DNA of 64,000 nucleotides from assembly GCF_013390595.1 (NCBI RefSeq), contig NZ_JACAWV010000003.1, positions 124,001-188,000 of the forward strand, in the 5' to 3' direction. This DNA is from Rhizobium sp. RM (GTDB lineage: Bacteria > Pseudomonadota > Alphaproteobacteria > Rhizobiales > Rhizobiaceae). The stretch's first letter is position 1, and every line of letters begins with the position of its first letter. Shown piece by piece: positions 46,102 to 56,810 of the stretch. Made by a program: the position numbers and the translations under genes. Under the pieces are notes generated by a model. That model had not been told where the DNA came from, made no database searches, and saw nothing but the letters and a program-made list of their open reading frames with translations.

Positions 46102-49100
46102 ATGTCATTTCATATTACGCCGCCTGCCGCCGCCCGTGATTCCGAAGCCAAACAGATCGATCACAACGATTCGATCCGTGCTTCCTACATGACGATCGAA
46201 GAATTGTATGAGGCAGGTGCCGCGCTTTCGCGCGACGGTGCTGACAGCCTCCCCGGTTTCATGGAGTTCGATTTCTTCGAACGCCATCGCGAAAACGAGA
46301 AGGAAATCCTGCGCGTCTATCGTACCACCGCGGTTGACGCGGAAAACGGTGCGACGATTACGCCCGCCGCGGAGTGGCTTCTCGACAACCACTACGTGAT
46401 CGAAGAAGCGATCCAGGAAGTCCGTCGCGATTTCCCGCGCAAGTTCTATCGTCAATTGCCGACGATGACGGTTGGTGGCGTCACCATACCGCGCGTCATG
46501 GCGCTCGGCTGGCTTTATGTGGCGCATACGCACAGCACTGTGACGCGCGAAAACATGACGGCACTGGTTGACGGTTACCAGACGTCCAAGACGCTGCAGA
46601 TCGGCGAGTTGTGGGCGTTGCCGTCGATCATCCGTTTTGTTCTCATCGAAAATCTCCGCCGTATTTCTATTCGCGTCGAGCGCTCGCGCCGCATGCGCCA
46701 GAAGGCGAATGAGGTTGTCGACGAGATTATCCGTCTCAACGATGCGGAAGCCTCGGCTGCTCTTCTTGGTCAGGTCAATTCGCTGGTCGATGATCCGACC
46801 TTTGCGACCCAGTTCCTCTATCGCCTGAGAAATGGCTCTCAGACCTCGGGTTTTGCACTGGCCTGGCTGGAAGAACGTTTGCATGCCGCCGGTACCGACG
46901 CCGAAAACGTCATGATGGCCGAGCACAACCGTCTGGCCTCCGGCAACGTGACGATGGGTAACATCGTCAAGAGCCTGCGCGAAATCGACGATACGGAGTG
47001 GTCGGTCTGGTTCGAGGAAGTCAGCCACATCGACAAGGTTCTTCGCGAGGAAACCGACTACGAAACGCTCGATTTCGGTTCGCGCAACACCTATCGCAAC
47101 ACAATCGAACTTCTGGCGCGACGCTCGCCGAAAACCGAAGTGGAAGTTGCCCGCGCTGCTGTTGAAATGGCGCGCACGCTTCAACCTGTTGCGGGGTCAG
47201 ACAGCCGCGTCAATGTCGGCTCCGTGCTCGTCGGGCAAAGTCGATTCGAGCTTGAAAAGCAGATCGCCTACAGGCCGTTGGTCTCCCAGCACATCGTAAG
47301 ATCGATGCGCCGGTTCAACTGGCTGTCGATCGCGGCGCCGGTTCTTCTGATTACGGCCGTGGCAATGTGGGCGGTGGGCTGGTTCCTGGCCGAAGCGGGA
47401 ATGCCCTGGTATGTGGTTACCGCGTTCCTGCTGATGTTCGCTCTGCCTGCTTCAGAAGGTGCAACTGGTCTCTTCAACACGCTCGTGACCTTCTTTGTGA
47501 AGCCGTTCCGCTTGGTCGGATACGAATTCAAGAACGGTATTCCGGACGATGCTCGAACGCTGGTGGCCGTGCCCTGCATGTTGACCAGCCGCGATAGCGT
47601 TGATGAAATGATGCGCAACATCGAGGTGCATTATCTCGCCAACCCGCATGGTGAAATCTATTTCTCGCTGGTGAGCGACTGGCGCGACGGACAGCAGGAG
47701 CAGTCCGGCGACGATATCGAAATTCTCGAATACGCCAAGCGCGAGATCGCTGCGCTGAACAGCCGTTATGCCTTTGATGGCAAGACGCGATTCTATCTGC
47801 TGCACCGCCGCCGGCTCTACAATCCGGCAGAAGGCTGCTGGATGGGTTGGGAGCGCAAGCGCGGCAAGCTGCATGAACTGAACATGCTGCTGCGCGGCGA
47901 CAAGGATACAACCTTCCTCAGCGGCGCAAATGTCGTGCCGGCCGACGTTAAGTACGTCATGACGCTGGACGCCGATACGCGCCTGATGCGCGACGCTGTG
48001 ACCAAGCTGGTCGGCAAGATGCATCATCCGATCAACCGTCCGGTGATCGATCCGGTCTCGGGACGCGTTGTGGAAGGTTACGGCCTGCTGCAGCCGCGTG
48101 TTACGCCGTCCCTGACAACCGGCAAGGATGCCTCCGTCTTCCAGCGCGTCTTTTCGATCAACCGTGGTATCGACCCCTATGTCTTCACGGTGTCTGATGT
48201 CTATCAGGATCTGACCTCTGAAGGGACGTTTACCGGCAAGGGCCTCTATGACGTGGATGCCTTCGAAGCGGCGCTGAAGGGCCGCATCGAGGAGAACTCC
48301 ATTCTCAGCCACGACCTTCTCGAAGGCTCGTTTGCGCGCTGCGCGCTGGTAACCGATGTCGAGCTGGTAGAGGATTTTCCGACCCGCTACGAAGTTGAAG
48401 TCTCGCGCCAGCATCGCTGGGCGCGTGGCGACTGGCAGCTTCTGCCTTACATCCTCGATCGGGCACGCGGCGTGACCGCAATTGGCCGCTGGAAGATGGT
48501 CGACAACCTGCGTCGTTCTCTGACGCCAATTGCGTGGTTCTTCGCGTCCGTACTCGGCTGGTACTTCATGGACCCGCTTGGCGCGCTGATCTGGCAGATA
48601 CTGTTGATCTTTTCGCTGTTCGTGGCACCGACGCTCTCGCTTCTTTCCGGTCTGGTCCCACGTTCGACGGATATCGTGCCACAGGCGCATTTCCACACGA
48701 TCTGGTCTGAGATCCGGGCAACCAACGCTCAGGTCGCGCTGCGCATCGTCTTCATTGCCGATTCCGCCTGCATGATGACAGATGCCATCGCGCGTTCGCT
48801 TTATCGCCTGCTGGTCAGCCACAAGCTGATGCTGGAATGGCGTACCGCTGCCTCGATGCAATCCAGCGCACAGAGCAGCGTGGTCGGTTATTATCAACAG
48901 ATGTGGCATGCTCCGGTCGTTGCGCTTCTCGGGCTGCTGTTTGCAGCGCTGCCTGGCGATAACGCATTCCTGATTGGTATTCCTTTCGCACTGTTGTGGG
49001 TTCTGTCGCCTGCCGTCGCCTGGTACGTCAGCCAATCGGCTGAAACCGAAGACCGCATGTTCGTGTCGGAACATGTTTCGTTCGAACTGCGCAAGATTGC

Positions 49101-52100
49101 GCGCCGGACTTGGCGTTACTACGAAGCCTTCGTGACGCCGCAGGAAAACTATCTGCCGCCGGACAACTTCCAGGAAACGCCGGAGCCGATCGTTGCCTCG
49201 CGCACATCGCCAACCAACATCGGCGTTTATCTGCTGTCGGCAATCTCGGCACGCCGGTTTGGCTGGATCAGTTTCGCTGAAACCATCGAGCGGATCGAAA
49301 ATACGATCACGACCGTTGAGAAGATGGAGAAATATCGCGGCCATCTCTACAACTGGTATCATACGGACACACTGCAGACGCTTGGTCCGCGTTACGTCTC
49401 CGCTGTCGACAGCGGCAACCTTGCGGGTCACCTGATTGCCGTTTCGTCGGCCTGCCGCGATTGGGCTGAAGCACCTTCCGCACATCTTCAGGGCAATCTT
49501 GACGGTATTGGCGATGTTGCCGGTATTCTGCGCGAGACGCTGAAGGCGCTGCCGGATGACCGCAAGAACCTCCGTCCGCTGCATCGCCGGCTGGAAGAGC
49601 GCATTATCGGCTTCTCGAACGCTCTGGCTTCGGTCAAGCGTGAGCATGAGTTCGCTTCGATCCGTGTGATCAATCTTGCGGTTCTTGCGCGCGACATCCA
49701 GAAACTCGCCACCAATGTGGACCACGAGGTCAAGTCGTCGCAGAGCACCGAGGTTACCCGCTGGGCGCAGCTATTGGTGGAATGCTGTGAGGCGCATATT
49801 GCCGACAGCGCGATCGATCTCACCAACATGGAACCGCTTCGTCAGCGTCTGGCGTCGCTGCGCGACCGTAGCCGCAACCTTGCCTTCTCGATGGACTTCA
49901 CGTTCCTTTACCGCAAGGATCGCCGTCTTCTGTCGATCGGTTACCGGGTCGAAAGCAAGGAACTCGATGAAGCCTGCTACGACCTTCTCGCGTCCGAGTG
50001 CCGTCTGACGAGCCTGTTTGCCATCGCCAAGGGCGATCTGCCGACCGAGCACTGGTATCGCCTTGGTCGTCAGGTCGTGCCGATCGGCGCTCAGGGTGCC
50101 CTGGTATCCTGGTCTGGCTCGATGTTCGAATACCTCATGCCGCCTCTCGTCATGCAGGAGCGTCAGGGTGGTATTCTCAACCAGACCAACAATCTGATCG
50201 TCAAGGAACAGATGAACCATGGCCGCCGCCTCGGCACGCCATGGGGTATTTCCGAAGCGGCGTTCAACGCCCGCGATCACAATATGAACTATCAGTACAC
50301 CAACTTCGGTGTGCCGACGCTTGGTCTCAAGCGTGGCCTCGGCCAGAACGCCGTCATTGCGCCTTATGCGTCGATCCTTGCCAGCCAGTACGATCCGGAA
50401 GGCGCGCTGGAAAACCTCGACAAGCTGCGCAAACTTGGCGCGCTTGGCCAGTACGGTTTCCACGATGCGGTCGACTTCACGCCGACCCGCGTGCCGGACG
50501 GCAAGGTCTGCGCGGTGGTCTATAACTACTATGCACACCACCATGGCATGTCGATTGCGGCCGTTGCCAACGTCGCTTTCGACGGCGTGCTGCGCGAACT
50601 GTTCCATTCCGACCCGGTCATTGAGGCGGCGGAACTGCTTCTGCAGGAAAAGGCACCGCGCGAAGTGCCGGTGATGAGCGCCAAATACGAGCCGGAGACA
50701 CCCGGTAAGGAGCAGGCGGATCTCCTGCGTGCGGAAGTCCGTACCATTGCCGATCCTGCTGTTCGCGACCGTGAAGTGGTATTCCTGTCGAATGGTCATT
50801 ATTCGACCATGCTGACATCCACCGGTGCCGGTTATTCCAAGTGGAACGGTCAGGCGATTTCCCGCTGGAAGGCCGACCCGACTGAGGATCGTTGGGGAAC
50901 CTTCATCTTCCTGCGCGATACGTCGTCTGGACAATGGTGGAGTGCGACCGCAGAACCGCGCGTAATCGAAGGTGAAAAGACGAAAACGGTCTTTACTGAC
51001 GACAAGGCGGAGTTCCACAAGGCCGTCGGCGATCTGCAAAGCGTCGTTGAATGCATCGTGGCGACTGAACACGATGCCGAAGGCCGTCGCGTCACACTGC
51101 TCAATGTCGGTTCGGAAGATCGATACATCGAAGTGACGTCCTATATGGAGCCGGTCATTGCGTCCGAGGATGACGACAACGCGCATCCGCTGTTCTCACG
51201 TATGTTCGTGCAGACCGAAATAGGTCGTCGTGGTGATGTTATCCGGGCATGGCGCAATCGCCGCAGCCCGAGTGATCCGGGCACGGTCATCGCGCATCTG
51301 GCAGCAGACAATGCAGGCCCATCGCGTCCGACAGAGTTCGAAACCGACCGTGCGAAGTTTATCGGTCGCGGCCGTTCGCTGGCGGAAGCTGCCGCTTTCG
51401 ACAGCGGTGCCACGCTTTCGAGCACCGACGGTTTCACGCTTGATCCTGTGCTTTCGTTGCGTCGGACCGTTCGCGTTCCTGCCGGCAAGAAGGTCAGCGT
51501 TATTTTCTGGACGATTGCGGCGCCAAGCCGTGAGGAAGTCGACAAGGCAATCGATCGTTACCGCCATCCGGACGCCTTCGCGCATGAACTCGTTCATGCC
51601 TGGACGCGTACGCAGGTACAGATGCGCCATGTTGGTGTCACATCGCAGCAGGCTGCGGCATTCCAGCATCTTGGTCGCTATCTGACCTATCCGGACATGC
51701 ATCTGCGTGCCGATTCAGAGACGCTGAAAACCGGTCTCACCTCGCAACGCGCGCTTTGGCCGCTGGCGATCTCGGGCGATTTCCCGATCTTCTCGCTGCG
51801 CATCAACGATGACATGGATATGGACATCGCTCGCGAAGCTTTGAGCGCGCACGAATATCTGCGTTCGCGTGGCGTGATCTTCGATCTCGTCATCGTCAAT
51901 GAGCGCGCAGCGTCCTACGCGCAGGATATGCAGCATGCGCTGGATCATATCTCCGAAGGCCAGCGCCGCATCAATCCGGCAGACGGTGGAAGACCGCATG
52001 TCTTCTCTGTACGCCGTGACCTGATGGATGAGGAAACCTGGGCAGCGCTGCTGGCGGCGTCGCGTGTGGTTCTGCACGTTCGCAATGGCAAGATTGTCGA

Positions 52101-54594
52101 CCAGATCAACCGCGCCGTGTCGCTTTTTGCTGCACATCGCGGTCCGGACGGCGGTGCCGAAGCAGCGCTTGCGCGTCTGCCTGCACCGGCTTTCCCGGTT
52201 GCCGAACCTGTCGAGGATGCGGACGATCTGGATTTCTGGAACGGTTTTGGCGGCTTCGCCAAGAGCGGTCAGGAATATGTCGTGCGTCTGCATGGCGGCC
52301 AGTCGACACCACATCCGTGGATCAACGTCATTTCCAACGAAAAATTCGGCTTCCATATTTCGGCCGAAGGCGCGGGTTTCACCTGGAGCCGCAATTCGCG
52401 CGACTACCAGTTGACGCCATGGAGCAATGATCCTGTCATCAATCGTACGGGTGAGGCGTTCTACGTATCCGACGTCGAAACCGGAAAGGTTTATACGCCG
52501 TTTGCAACCCTCTCGCGTGATCCGGAAGCATTTTTCGAAACGCGTCACGGTCTCGGCTACTCCGTGTTTACCGGCAAGGCCGACACGGTTGAGATCGAGG
52601 TTACGCAAACGGTCGACCGCGAAAAGCCACTCAAATATTCGCAGGTCATTGTTCGCAACAAGGGCACGAAGAGCCGCCGCCTGAAGGTCTATTCCTATGT
52701 GGAATGGATTCTTGGCAACAATGGTCAAAAGTCTGCCCCGTTCATTCTGAGCAGGCATGACGCCGAAAGCGGTGCGATTTTCGCATCGAACCCGTACAGC
52801 ATCGACTACAATGCCCGGACCTCGTTCCTGACACTGGATAGCGAGGCAAGCGGTTTCACCACCAGCCGTCGCGAATTCATTGGCAGGTATGGTTCCATAC
52901 AGGCGCCTCAAGGTGTTGTTTCCGGTGCGGCTCTGGCTGGTAACACCGAGGTGGATGGTGATCCCTGCGCAGCACTGATGCAGGAAATTCATCTGAAGCC
53001 GGGCGAAGAACGTCACATGATGTTTGTTCTTGGTGATGCCGATAGCGAAGAAGAAGCCCAGTCACTGGTGAAGGATGCGCGGCGCGCTGACTTCCAGATG
53101 GCGCTCGAAGAGAGCAGGGCATTCTGGAACGGATTTACCGGTCAGCTTCAGGTCACCACGCCGGATTCCGGTTTCAACCATATGGTCAACAGCTGGCTGC
53201 CGTATCAGGCGCTCGCCTGCCGCATCCTGGCCAGAACGGCTTTCTATCAGTCGAGCGGTGCGTTCGGCTTCCGCGATCAGCTTCAGGACACACTGGCGTT
53301 CCTCCTCTACAAGCCGGATCTTGCCCGCAGCCAGATCCTGCGAGCAGCCGGGCGCCAGTTTGTCGAAGGCGACGTGCAGCACTGGTGGTTGCCACTGACT
53401 GGCGCGGGTGTTCGCACGACCATCTCCGATGACGTTGTTTGGCTCGCTTATGCGGTCAACCAATATCTGTCGGCGACGGGAGATGCCTCCATTCTTGATG
53501 AGAGCATTCCGTTCCTCAAGGGATCGGCCTTGATGCCGGGTCAGCACGACGCCTTCTTCCAGCCGGAAACCAGCGAAAAGTCTGCAAGTCTATATGACCA
53601 TGCAGCATTGGCGCTCGACCTGGCGATCCAGAGAACCGGAGAAAATGGTCTGCCGCTGATTCTGGGTGGTGACTGGAACGACGGCATGAACCGCGTCGGT
53701 GTTGGCGGCAAGGGCACGAGCGTCTGGCTCGGATGGTTCCTGGCCGGTGCGCTGCGCGATTTCATCGCGATTGCCGAAAAACGGGGCGACGACGCGCATG
53801 TCGCAAAGTGGTCAGCCCATCGCGACAAGCTGCGTTCGGCACTCGAGACGGCCGGCTGGGATGGTAGCTATTACCGTCGTGGCTACTTTGATGATGGTGC
53901 ACCGCTCGGTTCTGCCAGCAGTGAGGAATGCCGTATCGATTCACTTGGCCAGAGCTGGAGCGTTCTATCCGGTGAGGGTGAGGAAGGTCGTTCGCGTCAG
54001 GCAATGGATGCCGTGCTCGAACATCTGGTCGATGAAAAAACAGGTATTATCCGCCTGTTCACACCGGCTTTCTCGCAGACGTCGCATGATCCGGGCTACA
54101 TCAAGGGTTACCCGCCGGGTGTGCGTGAAAACGGCGGCCAGTATACGCATGCGGCAACCTGGGTGGTTCTTGCACTCGCAAAGCAGGGTCGTCATGAAGA
54201 TGCCTGGAAGTGCTTCAAGCTGCTCAACCCGGTCAATCACGCGCTGGACCGTGACGCTTCGCAGACCTATCGCGTTGAACCTTACGTGGTGACGGCTGAC
54301 GTTTACGGTGGCGATGGCTACGCGGGACGTGGTGGCTGGAGCTGGTATACGGGGTCGGCCGGCTGGCTCTATCGCGCGGCTGTTGAAGGTATCCTCGGCA
54401 TTACCCGTGTCGAGGGCAAACTGCACATTGCACCGGCGCTGCCGGACGACTGGAGCGGCTTCTCGGTCAAGATCACGCTGGACGGCAAGACACGGGATAT
54501 CGTCGTCAGCCGTAAGGCGGGCTCTGGAGATGTCATCGTATCTGTCGATGGTAAGGCAGCGGCCACAAAGAACGGCATGACAAAGATCGCCTGA
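46102..54594 (+). CDS. chvB: Cyclic beta-1,2-glucan synthase (ChvB/NdvB)
   Basis: A 2830-aa inner-membrane enzyme that initiates, elongates, sizes and cyclises beta-1,2-glucan from UDP-glucose; the glucan acts in osmoadaptation and plant attachment. Membrane helices appear near residues 400-450 (IAAPVLLITAVAMWAVGWFL), 805-860 and 930-980. The GT84 glycosyltransferase domain lies between, with the DxD-type VMTLDADTRL near 620 and RQHRWARGDWQ near 775. A glycoamylase-like region follows, then two carbohydrate-binding modules and a GH94 phosphorylase domain at the end (LGGDWNDGMNRVG near 2523) that controls chain length. Length agrees with known ChvB/NdvB proteins. Its exporter chvA is convergent downstream. 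Confidence 0.97.
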   Translation: MSFHITPPAAARDSEAKQIDHNDSIRASYMTIEELYEAGAALSRDGADSLPGFMEFDFFERHRENEKEILRVYRTTAVDAENGATITPAAEWLLDNHYVIEEAIQEVRRDFPRKFYRQLPTMTVGGVTIPRVMALGWLYVAHTHSTVTRENMTALVDGYQTSKTLQIGELWALPSIIRFVLIENLRRISIRVERSRRMRQKANEVVDEIIRLNDAEASAALLGQVNSLVDDPTFATQFLYRLRNGSQTSGFALAWLEERLHAAGTDAENVMMAEHNRLASGNVTMGNIVKSLREIDDTEWSVWFEEVSHIDKVLREETDYETLDFGSRNTYRNTIELLARRSPKTEVEVARAAVEMARTLQPVAGSDSRVNVGSVLVGQSRFELEKQIAYRPLVSQHIVRSMRRFNWLSIAAPVLLITAVAMWAVGWFLAEAGMPWYVVTAFLLMFALPASEGATGLFNTLVTFFVKPFRLVGYEFKNGIPDDARTLVAVPCMLTSRDSVDEMMRNIEVHYLANPHGEIYFSLVSDWRDGQQEQSGDDIEILEYAKREIAALNSRYAFDGKTRFYLLHRRRLYNPAEGCWMGWERKRGKLHELNMLLRGDKDTTFLSGANVVPADVKYVMTLDADTRLMRDAVTKLVGKMHHPINRPVIDPVSGRVVEGYGLLQPRVTPSLTTGKDASVFQRVFSINRGIDPYVFTVSDVYQDLTSEGTFTGKGLYDVDAFEAALKGRIEENSILSHDLLEGSFARCALVTDVELVEDFPTRYEVEVSRQHRWARGDWQLLPYILDRARGVTAIGRWKMVDNLRRSLTPIAWFFASVLGWYFMDPLGALIWQILLIFSLFVAPTLSLLSGLVPRSTDIVPQAHFHTIWSEIRATNAQVALRIVFIADSACMMTDAIARSLYRLLVSHKLMLEWRTAASMQSSAQSSVVGYYQQMWHAPVVALLGLLFAALPGDNAFLIGIPFALLWVLSPAVAWYVSQSAETEDRMFVSEHVSFELRKIARRTWRYYEAFVTPQENYLPPDNFQETPEPIVASRTSPTNIGVYLLSAISARRFGWISFAETIERIENTITTVEKMEKYRGHLYNWYHTDTLQTLGPRYVSAVDSGNLAGHLIAVSSACRDWAEAPSAHLQGNLDGIGDVAGILRETLKALPDDRKNLRPLHRRLEERIIGFSNALASVKREHEFASIRVINLAVLARDIQKLATNVDHEVKSSQSTEVTRWAQLLVECCEAHIADSAIDLTNMEPLRQRLASLRDRSRNLAFSMDFTFLYRKDRRLLSIGYRVESKELDEACYDLLASECRLTSLFAIAKGDLPTEHWYRLGRQVVPIGAQGALVSWSGSMFEYLMPPLVMQERQGGILNQTNNLIVKEQMNHGRRLGTPWGISEAAFNARDHNMNYQYTNFGVPTLGLKRGLGQNAVIAPYASILASQYDPEGALENLDKLRKLGALGQYGFHDAVDFTPTRVPDGKVCAVVYNYYAHHHGMSIAAVANVAFDGVLRELFHSDPVIEAAELLLQEKAPREVPVMSAKYEPETPGKEQADLLRAEVRTIADPAVRDREVVFLSNGHYSTMLTSTGAGYSKWNGQAISRWKADPTEDRWGTFIFLRDTSSGQWWSATAEPRVIEGEKTKTVFTDDKAEFHKAVGDLQSVVECIVATEHDAEGRRVTLLNVGSEDRYIEVTSYMEPVIASEDDDNAHPLFSRMFVQTEIGRRGDVIRAWRNRRSPSDPGTVIAHLAADNAGPSRPTEFETDRAKFIGRGRSLAEAAAFDSGATLSSTDGFTLDPVLSLRRTVRVPAGKKVSVIFWTIAAPSREEVDKAIDRYRHPDAFAHELVHAWTRTQVQMRHVGVTSQQAAAFQHLGRYLTYPDMHLRADSETLKTGLTSQRALWPLAISGDFPIFSLRINDDMDMDIAREALSAHEYLRSRGVIFDLVIVNERAASYAQDMQHALDHISEGQRRINPADGGRPHVFSVRRDLMDEETWAALLAASRVVLHVRNGKIVDQINRAVSLFAAHRGPDGGAEAALARLPAPAFPVAEPVEDADDLDFWNGFGGFAKSGQEYVVRLHGGQSTPHPWINVISNEKFGFHISAEGAGFTWSRNSRDYQLTPWSNDPVINRTGEAFYVSDVETGKVYTPFATLSRDPEAFFETRHGLGYSVFTGKADTVEIEVTQTVDREKPLKYSQVIVRNKGTKSRRLKVYSYVEWILGNNGQKSAPFILSRHDAESGAIFASNPYSIDYNARTSFLTLDSEASGFTTSRREFIGRYGSIQAPQGVVSGAALAGNTEVDGDPCAALMQEIHLKPGEERHMMFVLGDADSEEEAQSLVKDARRADFQMALEESRAFWNGFTGQLQVTTPDSGFNHMVNSWLPYQALACRILARTAFYQSSGAFGFRDQLQDTLAFLLYKPDLARSQILRAAGRQFVEGDVQHWWLPLTGAGVRTTISDDVVWLAYAVNQYLSATGDASILDESIPFLKGSALMPGQHDAFFQPETSEKSASLYDHAALALDLAIQRTGENGLPLILGGDWNDGMNRVGVGGKGTSVWLGWFLAGALRDFIAIAEKRGDDAHVAKWSAHRDKLRSALETAGWDGSYYRRGYFDDGAPLGSASSEECRIDSLGQSWSVLSGEGEEGRSRQAMDAVLEHLVDEKTGIIRLFTPAFSQTSHDPGYIKGYPPGVRENGGQYTHAATWVVLALAKQGRHEDAWKCFKLLNPVNHALDRDASQTYRVEPYVVTADVYGGDGYAGRGGWSWYTGSAGWLYRAAVEGILGITRVEGKLHIAPALPDDWSGFSVKITLDGKTRDIVVSRKAGSGDVIVSVDGKAAATKNGMTKIA

Positions 54595-54607
54595 GCCATG
54601 GCTCAGG
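54590..54607. repeat. 18-bp perfect palindrome over the chvB stop
   Basis: CCTGAGC-CATG-GCTCAGG covers the TGA stop codon. It can fold as a 7-bp stem in the mRNA or bind a dimeric protein; it is distinct from the terminator that follows. Confidence 0.6.
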
Positions 54608-54625
54608 TCTGAAGGCTGGATCAAC

Positions 54626-54656
54626 AAAAGCCCCTGCGACTAGCAGGGGCTTTTTT
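54626..54656 (+). terminator. Terminator after chvB
   Basis: AAAAGCCCCTGC-GACTA-GCAGGGGCTTTT plus further T, 31 bp past the stop. Confidence 0.92.
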
Positions 54657-54989
54657 GTTGCCACAAAAAATCGAGCTTCGTTGGATCCGTAAGGGGGGAG
54701 GGAGAAAGTTCGGGAACTCGGCGGTTACCGCCTGCTTTCAGATCGACGTCGCTAAATGCGCGCGTCGCGCCCAACGGCGGCTTGGATCTCCTGTGACACG
54801 GGCATATTTCCGCAACCGGCTCTGCCTCTGGTCTGCGGGTCTGCCAGCCACGCATCCTCTGGTGATGAATTGAGGGGATGGAGAGTTGGCAACATCCAGT
54901 TCATCGGCTCAGCAGGGGGCTGCTGGTGGGCTGACTGTAGTGTTGATTGCGTAACGTCTATCAACTCGACTTGGCGCAGCCAGATACAA
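54657..54989. other. Unassigned gap between the chvB and chvA terminators
   Basis: 333 bp with no credible protein gene. It lies between two terminators that face each other, so no mRNA of the neighbours should cross it. It contains GGCGG-TTA-CCGCC (near 54720-54732) and CAGCA-N6-TGCTG (near 54918-54933). A small RNA with its own promoter would be possible; I could not match it to a known one. Confidence 0.4.
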
Positions 54990-55020
54990 AAAAGGGCGGA
55001 CATTGCCTGTCCGCCCTTTT
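54990..55020. terminator. Terminator after chvA
   Basis: A 13-bp stem (AAAAGGGCGGACA-TTGCC-TGTCCGCCCTTTT) with T-rich tracts on both strands, 27 bp past the chvA stop. Confidence 0.92.
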
Positions 55021-55046
55021 GAGCGTTGTTTTGTGCCTGGAGGCGT

Positions 55047-56810
55047 TTAGGACGCGATGGCCTTCGGTTGCCCGTTGCCGCCTTCATCCGTCAGCAGGCC
55101 GCTGGCACGCAGAAGCGAGGTGAAGCGTCCGCCACGTTGGCTCAGTTCATCAAACGTGCCCTTCTCGATGATCCTGCCCTGATCGAGGAACAGCACGAGA
55201 TCGGCGTCGCGGACTGTCGAAAGGCGGTGTGCGATGATGAATGTCGTACGGTTCTTTCTCAGCGCATCGACAGCAGCCTTCACGCGGGCTTCCGTCTCCA
55301 CATCGAGCGCACTGGTCGCTTCATCGAGAACAAGGATTGGCGCGTTCTTCAAAATGGCGCGTGCGATGGCAATTCGCTGGCGCTCGCCGCCTGAAAGCCG
55401 GTTGCCACGCTCACCCACCTGGGTCAGATAGCCATTGATGCGGCTGTCGATGAAATCCGTCGCCGCTGCTGCCGCCGCCGCTTCGATCACCTCTGCATCG
55501 GTCGCCGATTCACGGCCAAGTCTGATGTTTTCCTTGATCGAGCGGTTAAGCAGTCCGGCGTCCTGGAACACTGTCGCGATCGAGTTTCTCAGCGACTGTT
55601 TGGTGACGGTGGAAATATCCGTGCCATCAATCAGGATCTGACCGGAATTCGGGTCGTAGACACGCTGTAGAAGGTTGATGAGCGTGGTCTTGCCTGCACC
55701 TGTCGGACCGACGATGGCAACCGTCTCGCCAGCTTTCGCCGTGAAGGAGATGTCATGAACGCCCTGTTTGGTGTTGGCAAAACCGAAGTTGATGTTCTTG
55801 AATTCCACGGTGCCGGAAACGTTGGTAAGTTCGCCGGCATTGCCCGGCTCCTCGCGCTCTTTGACGGAATCTTCAAGAACGAAGAAGTCCTCCAGCTTGG
55901 CACGGGCTTCGAAAATCTGGGTCACGAACTGACGCATCTGGTCAAGACGACCAATCAGCAGGTTTGCAAAGCCGATGAAGGCGATAACGTCGCCGACGCG
56001 CAATTCACCGTTCTTCACGAGAATGGTGCCGATGACGAGAATGATCATCATCGAGACGGTCGATGCCGTACGGTTGAGGGCACTGGCAAAAGCCCACCAG
56101 TCGAGAACTGGATACTGGGCGCTCAGGAGCTTTTCCGTGAACGATTTCAGTGCCTTGGTTTCAGCTTCGATACGATTGTAGCTATGCAGAACCGAAACGT
56201 TGCTGATGGAATCGCTCACATGCGCAAAGACGCTGTGATAATGTTCCTCGACGGATGCCTGACCGTCTTTCGTCCGGCCCATCACCCATTTGCCGATGAA
56301 CCAGTAGACGATGCCAAGGCCGATCAGCACGAAGCTGAGGCGCATATCCATCGACATTGCGGTCGGCACCAGAAGCACAAGGGCCACGAAGGTTGCCAGG
56401 TGCGTGCGCATGAATTCCAGCCACAGGCCGAACAGCGTTTCACTGGCGCGCAGCAACGTGTGCAGAGCATTCGATGTGCCGCGCTGGTGATGCCACGACA
56501 GCGGCATGGAGATGATCCGGCCGAAGGCTTCCGTCAAAAGCGTGGCGCGACGACCGTGTGCCAGCCTGTCCGCCTCGCGGGCGACAGCGACGTAAGCGAC
56601 TGTGTTGAACACGCCAAAGCCCGCCCAGAGCGCAAGAATGGCCGTGACGTCGGAGCCTGACGAGATGGCATCGATGATGCGCCCGAACAGCACGGGTTCG
56701 GCGATGGTGATGGCCGCCAGGATGATGTTGGCCACGACGACAACCGTCACACGCCATTTGTGGACGGTCAGATAGCGCAGGGCGCGCGTGTAAACCTGAA
56801 ACAAAGTCAA
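55047..56810 (-). CDS. chvA: Beta-1,2-glucan ABC exporter (ChvA/NdvA)
   Basis: A 587-aa half-transporter that moves cyclic beta-1,2-glucan to the periplasm as a homodimer. Six membrane helices fill residues 1-310. The ATPase domain has Walker A VGPTGAGKTTLINLL, the Q-loop TVFQDAGLLNRS, signature LSGGERQRIAIARA, Walker B ILVLDEATSALD and the switch His in IIAHRLSTVRDAD. Length and the MTLFQVYTRALRYLTVHK start agree with known ChvA. The start codon is TTG. It faces chvB head-on; in Agrobacterium both are needed for attachment and virulence. Confidence 0.97.
   Translation of the reverse strand: MTLFQVYTRALRYLTVHKWRVTVVVVANIILAAITIAEPVLFGRIIDAISSGSDVTAILALWAGFGVFNTVAYVAVAREADRLAHGRRATLLTEAFGRIISMPLSWHHQRGTSNALHTLLRASETLFGLWLEFMRTHLATFVALVLLVPTAMSMDMRLSFVLIGLGIVYWFIGKWVMGRTKDGQASVEEHYHSVFAHVSDSISNVSVLHSYNRIEAETKALKSFTEKLLSAQYPVLDWWAFASALNRTASTVSMMIILVIGTILVKNGELRVGDVIAFIGFANLLIGRLDQMRQFVTQIFEARAKLEDFFVLEDSVKEREEPGNAGELTNVSGTVEFKNINFGFANTKQGVHDISFTAKAGETVAIVGPTGAGKTTLINLLQRVYDPNSGQILIDGTDISTVTKQSLRNSIATVFQDAGLLNRSIKENIRLGRESATDAEVIEAAAAAAATDFIDSRINGYLTQVGERGNRLSGGERQRIAIARAILKNAPILVLDEATSALDVETEARVKAAVDALRKNRTTFIIAHRLSTVRDADLVLFLDQGRIIEKGTFDELSQRGGRFTSLLRASGLLTDEGGNGQPKAIAS

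Noticed and set aside
47452..49725. 757-codon open frame antisense to chvB
   Set aside because: Shadow of a high-GC gene: no family features, rich in Arg, His and Gln, and wholly inside chvB.
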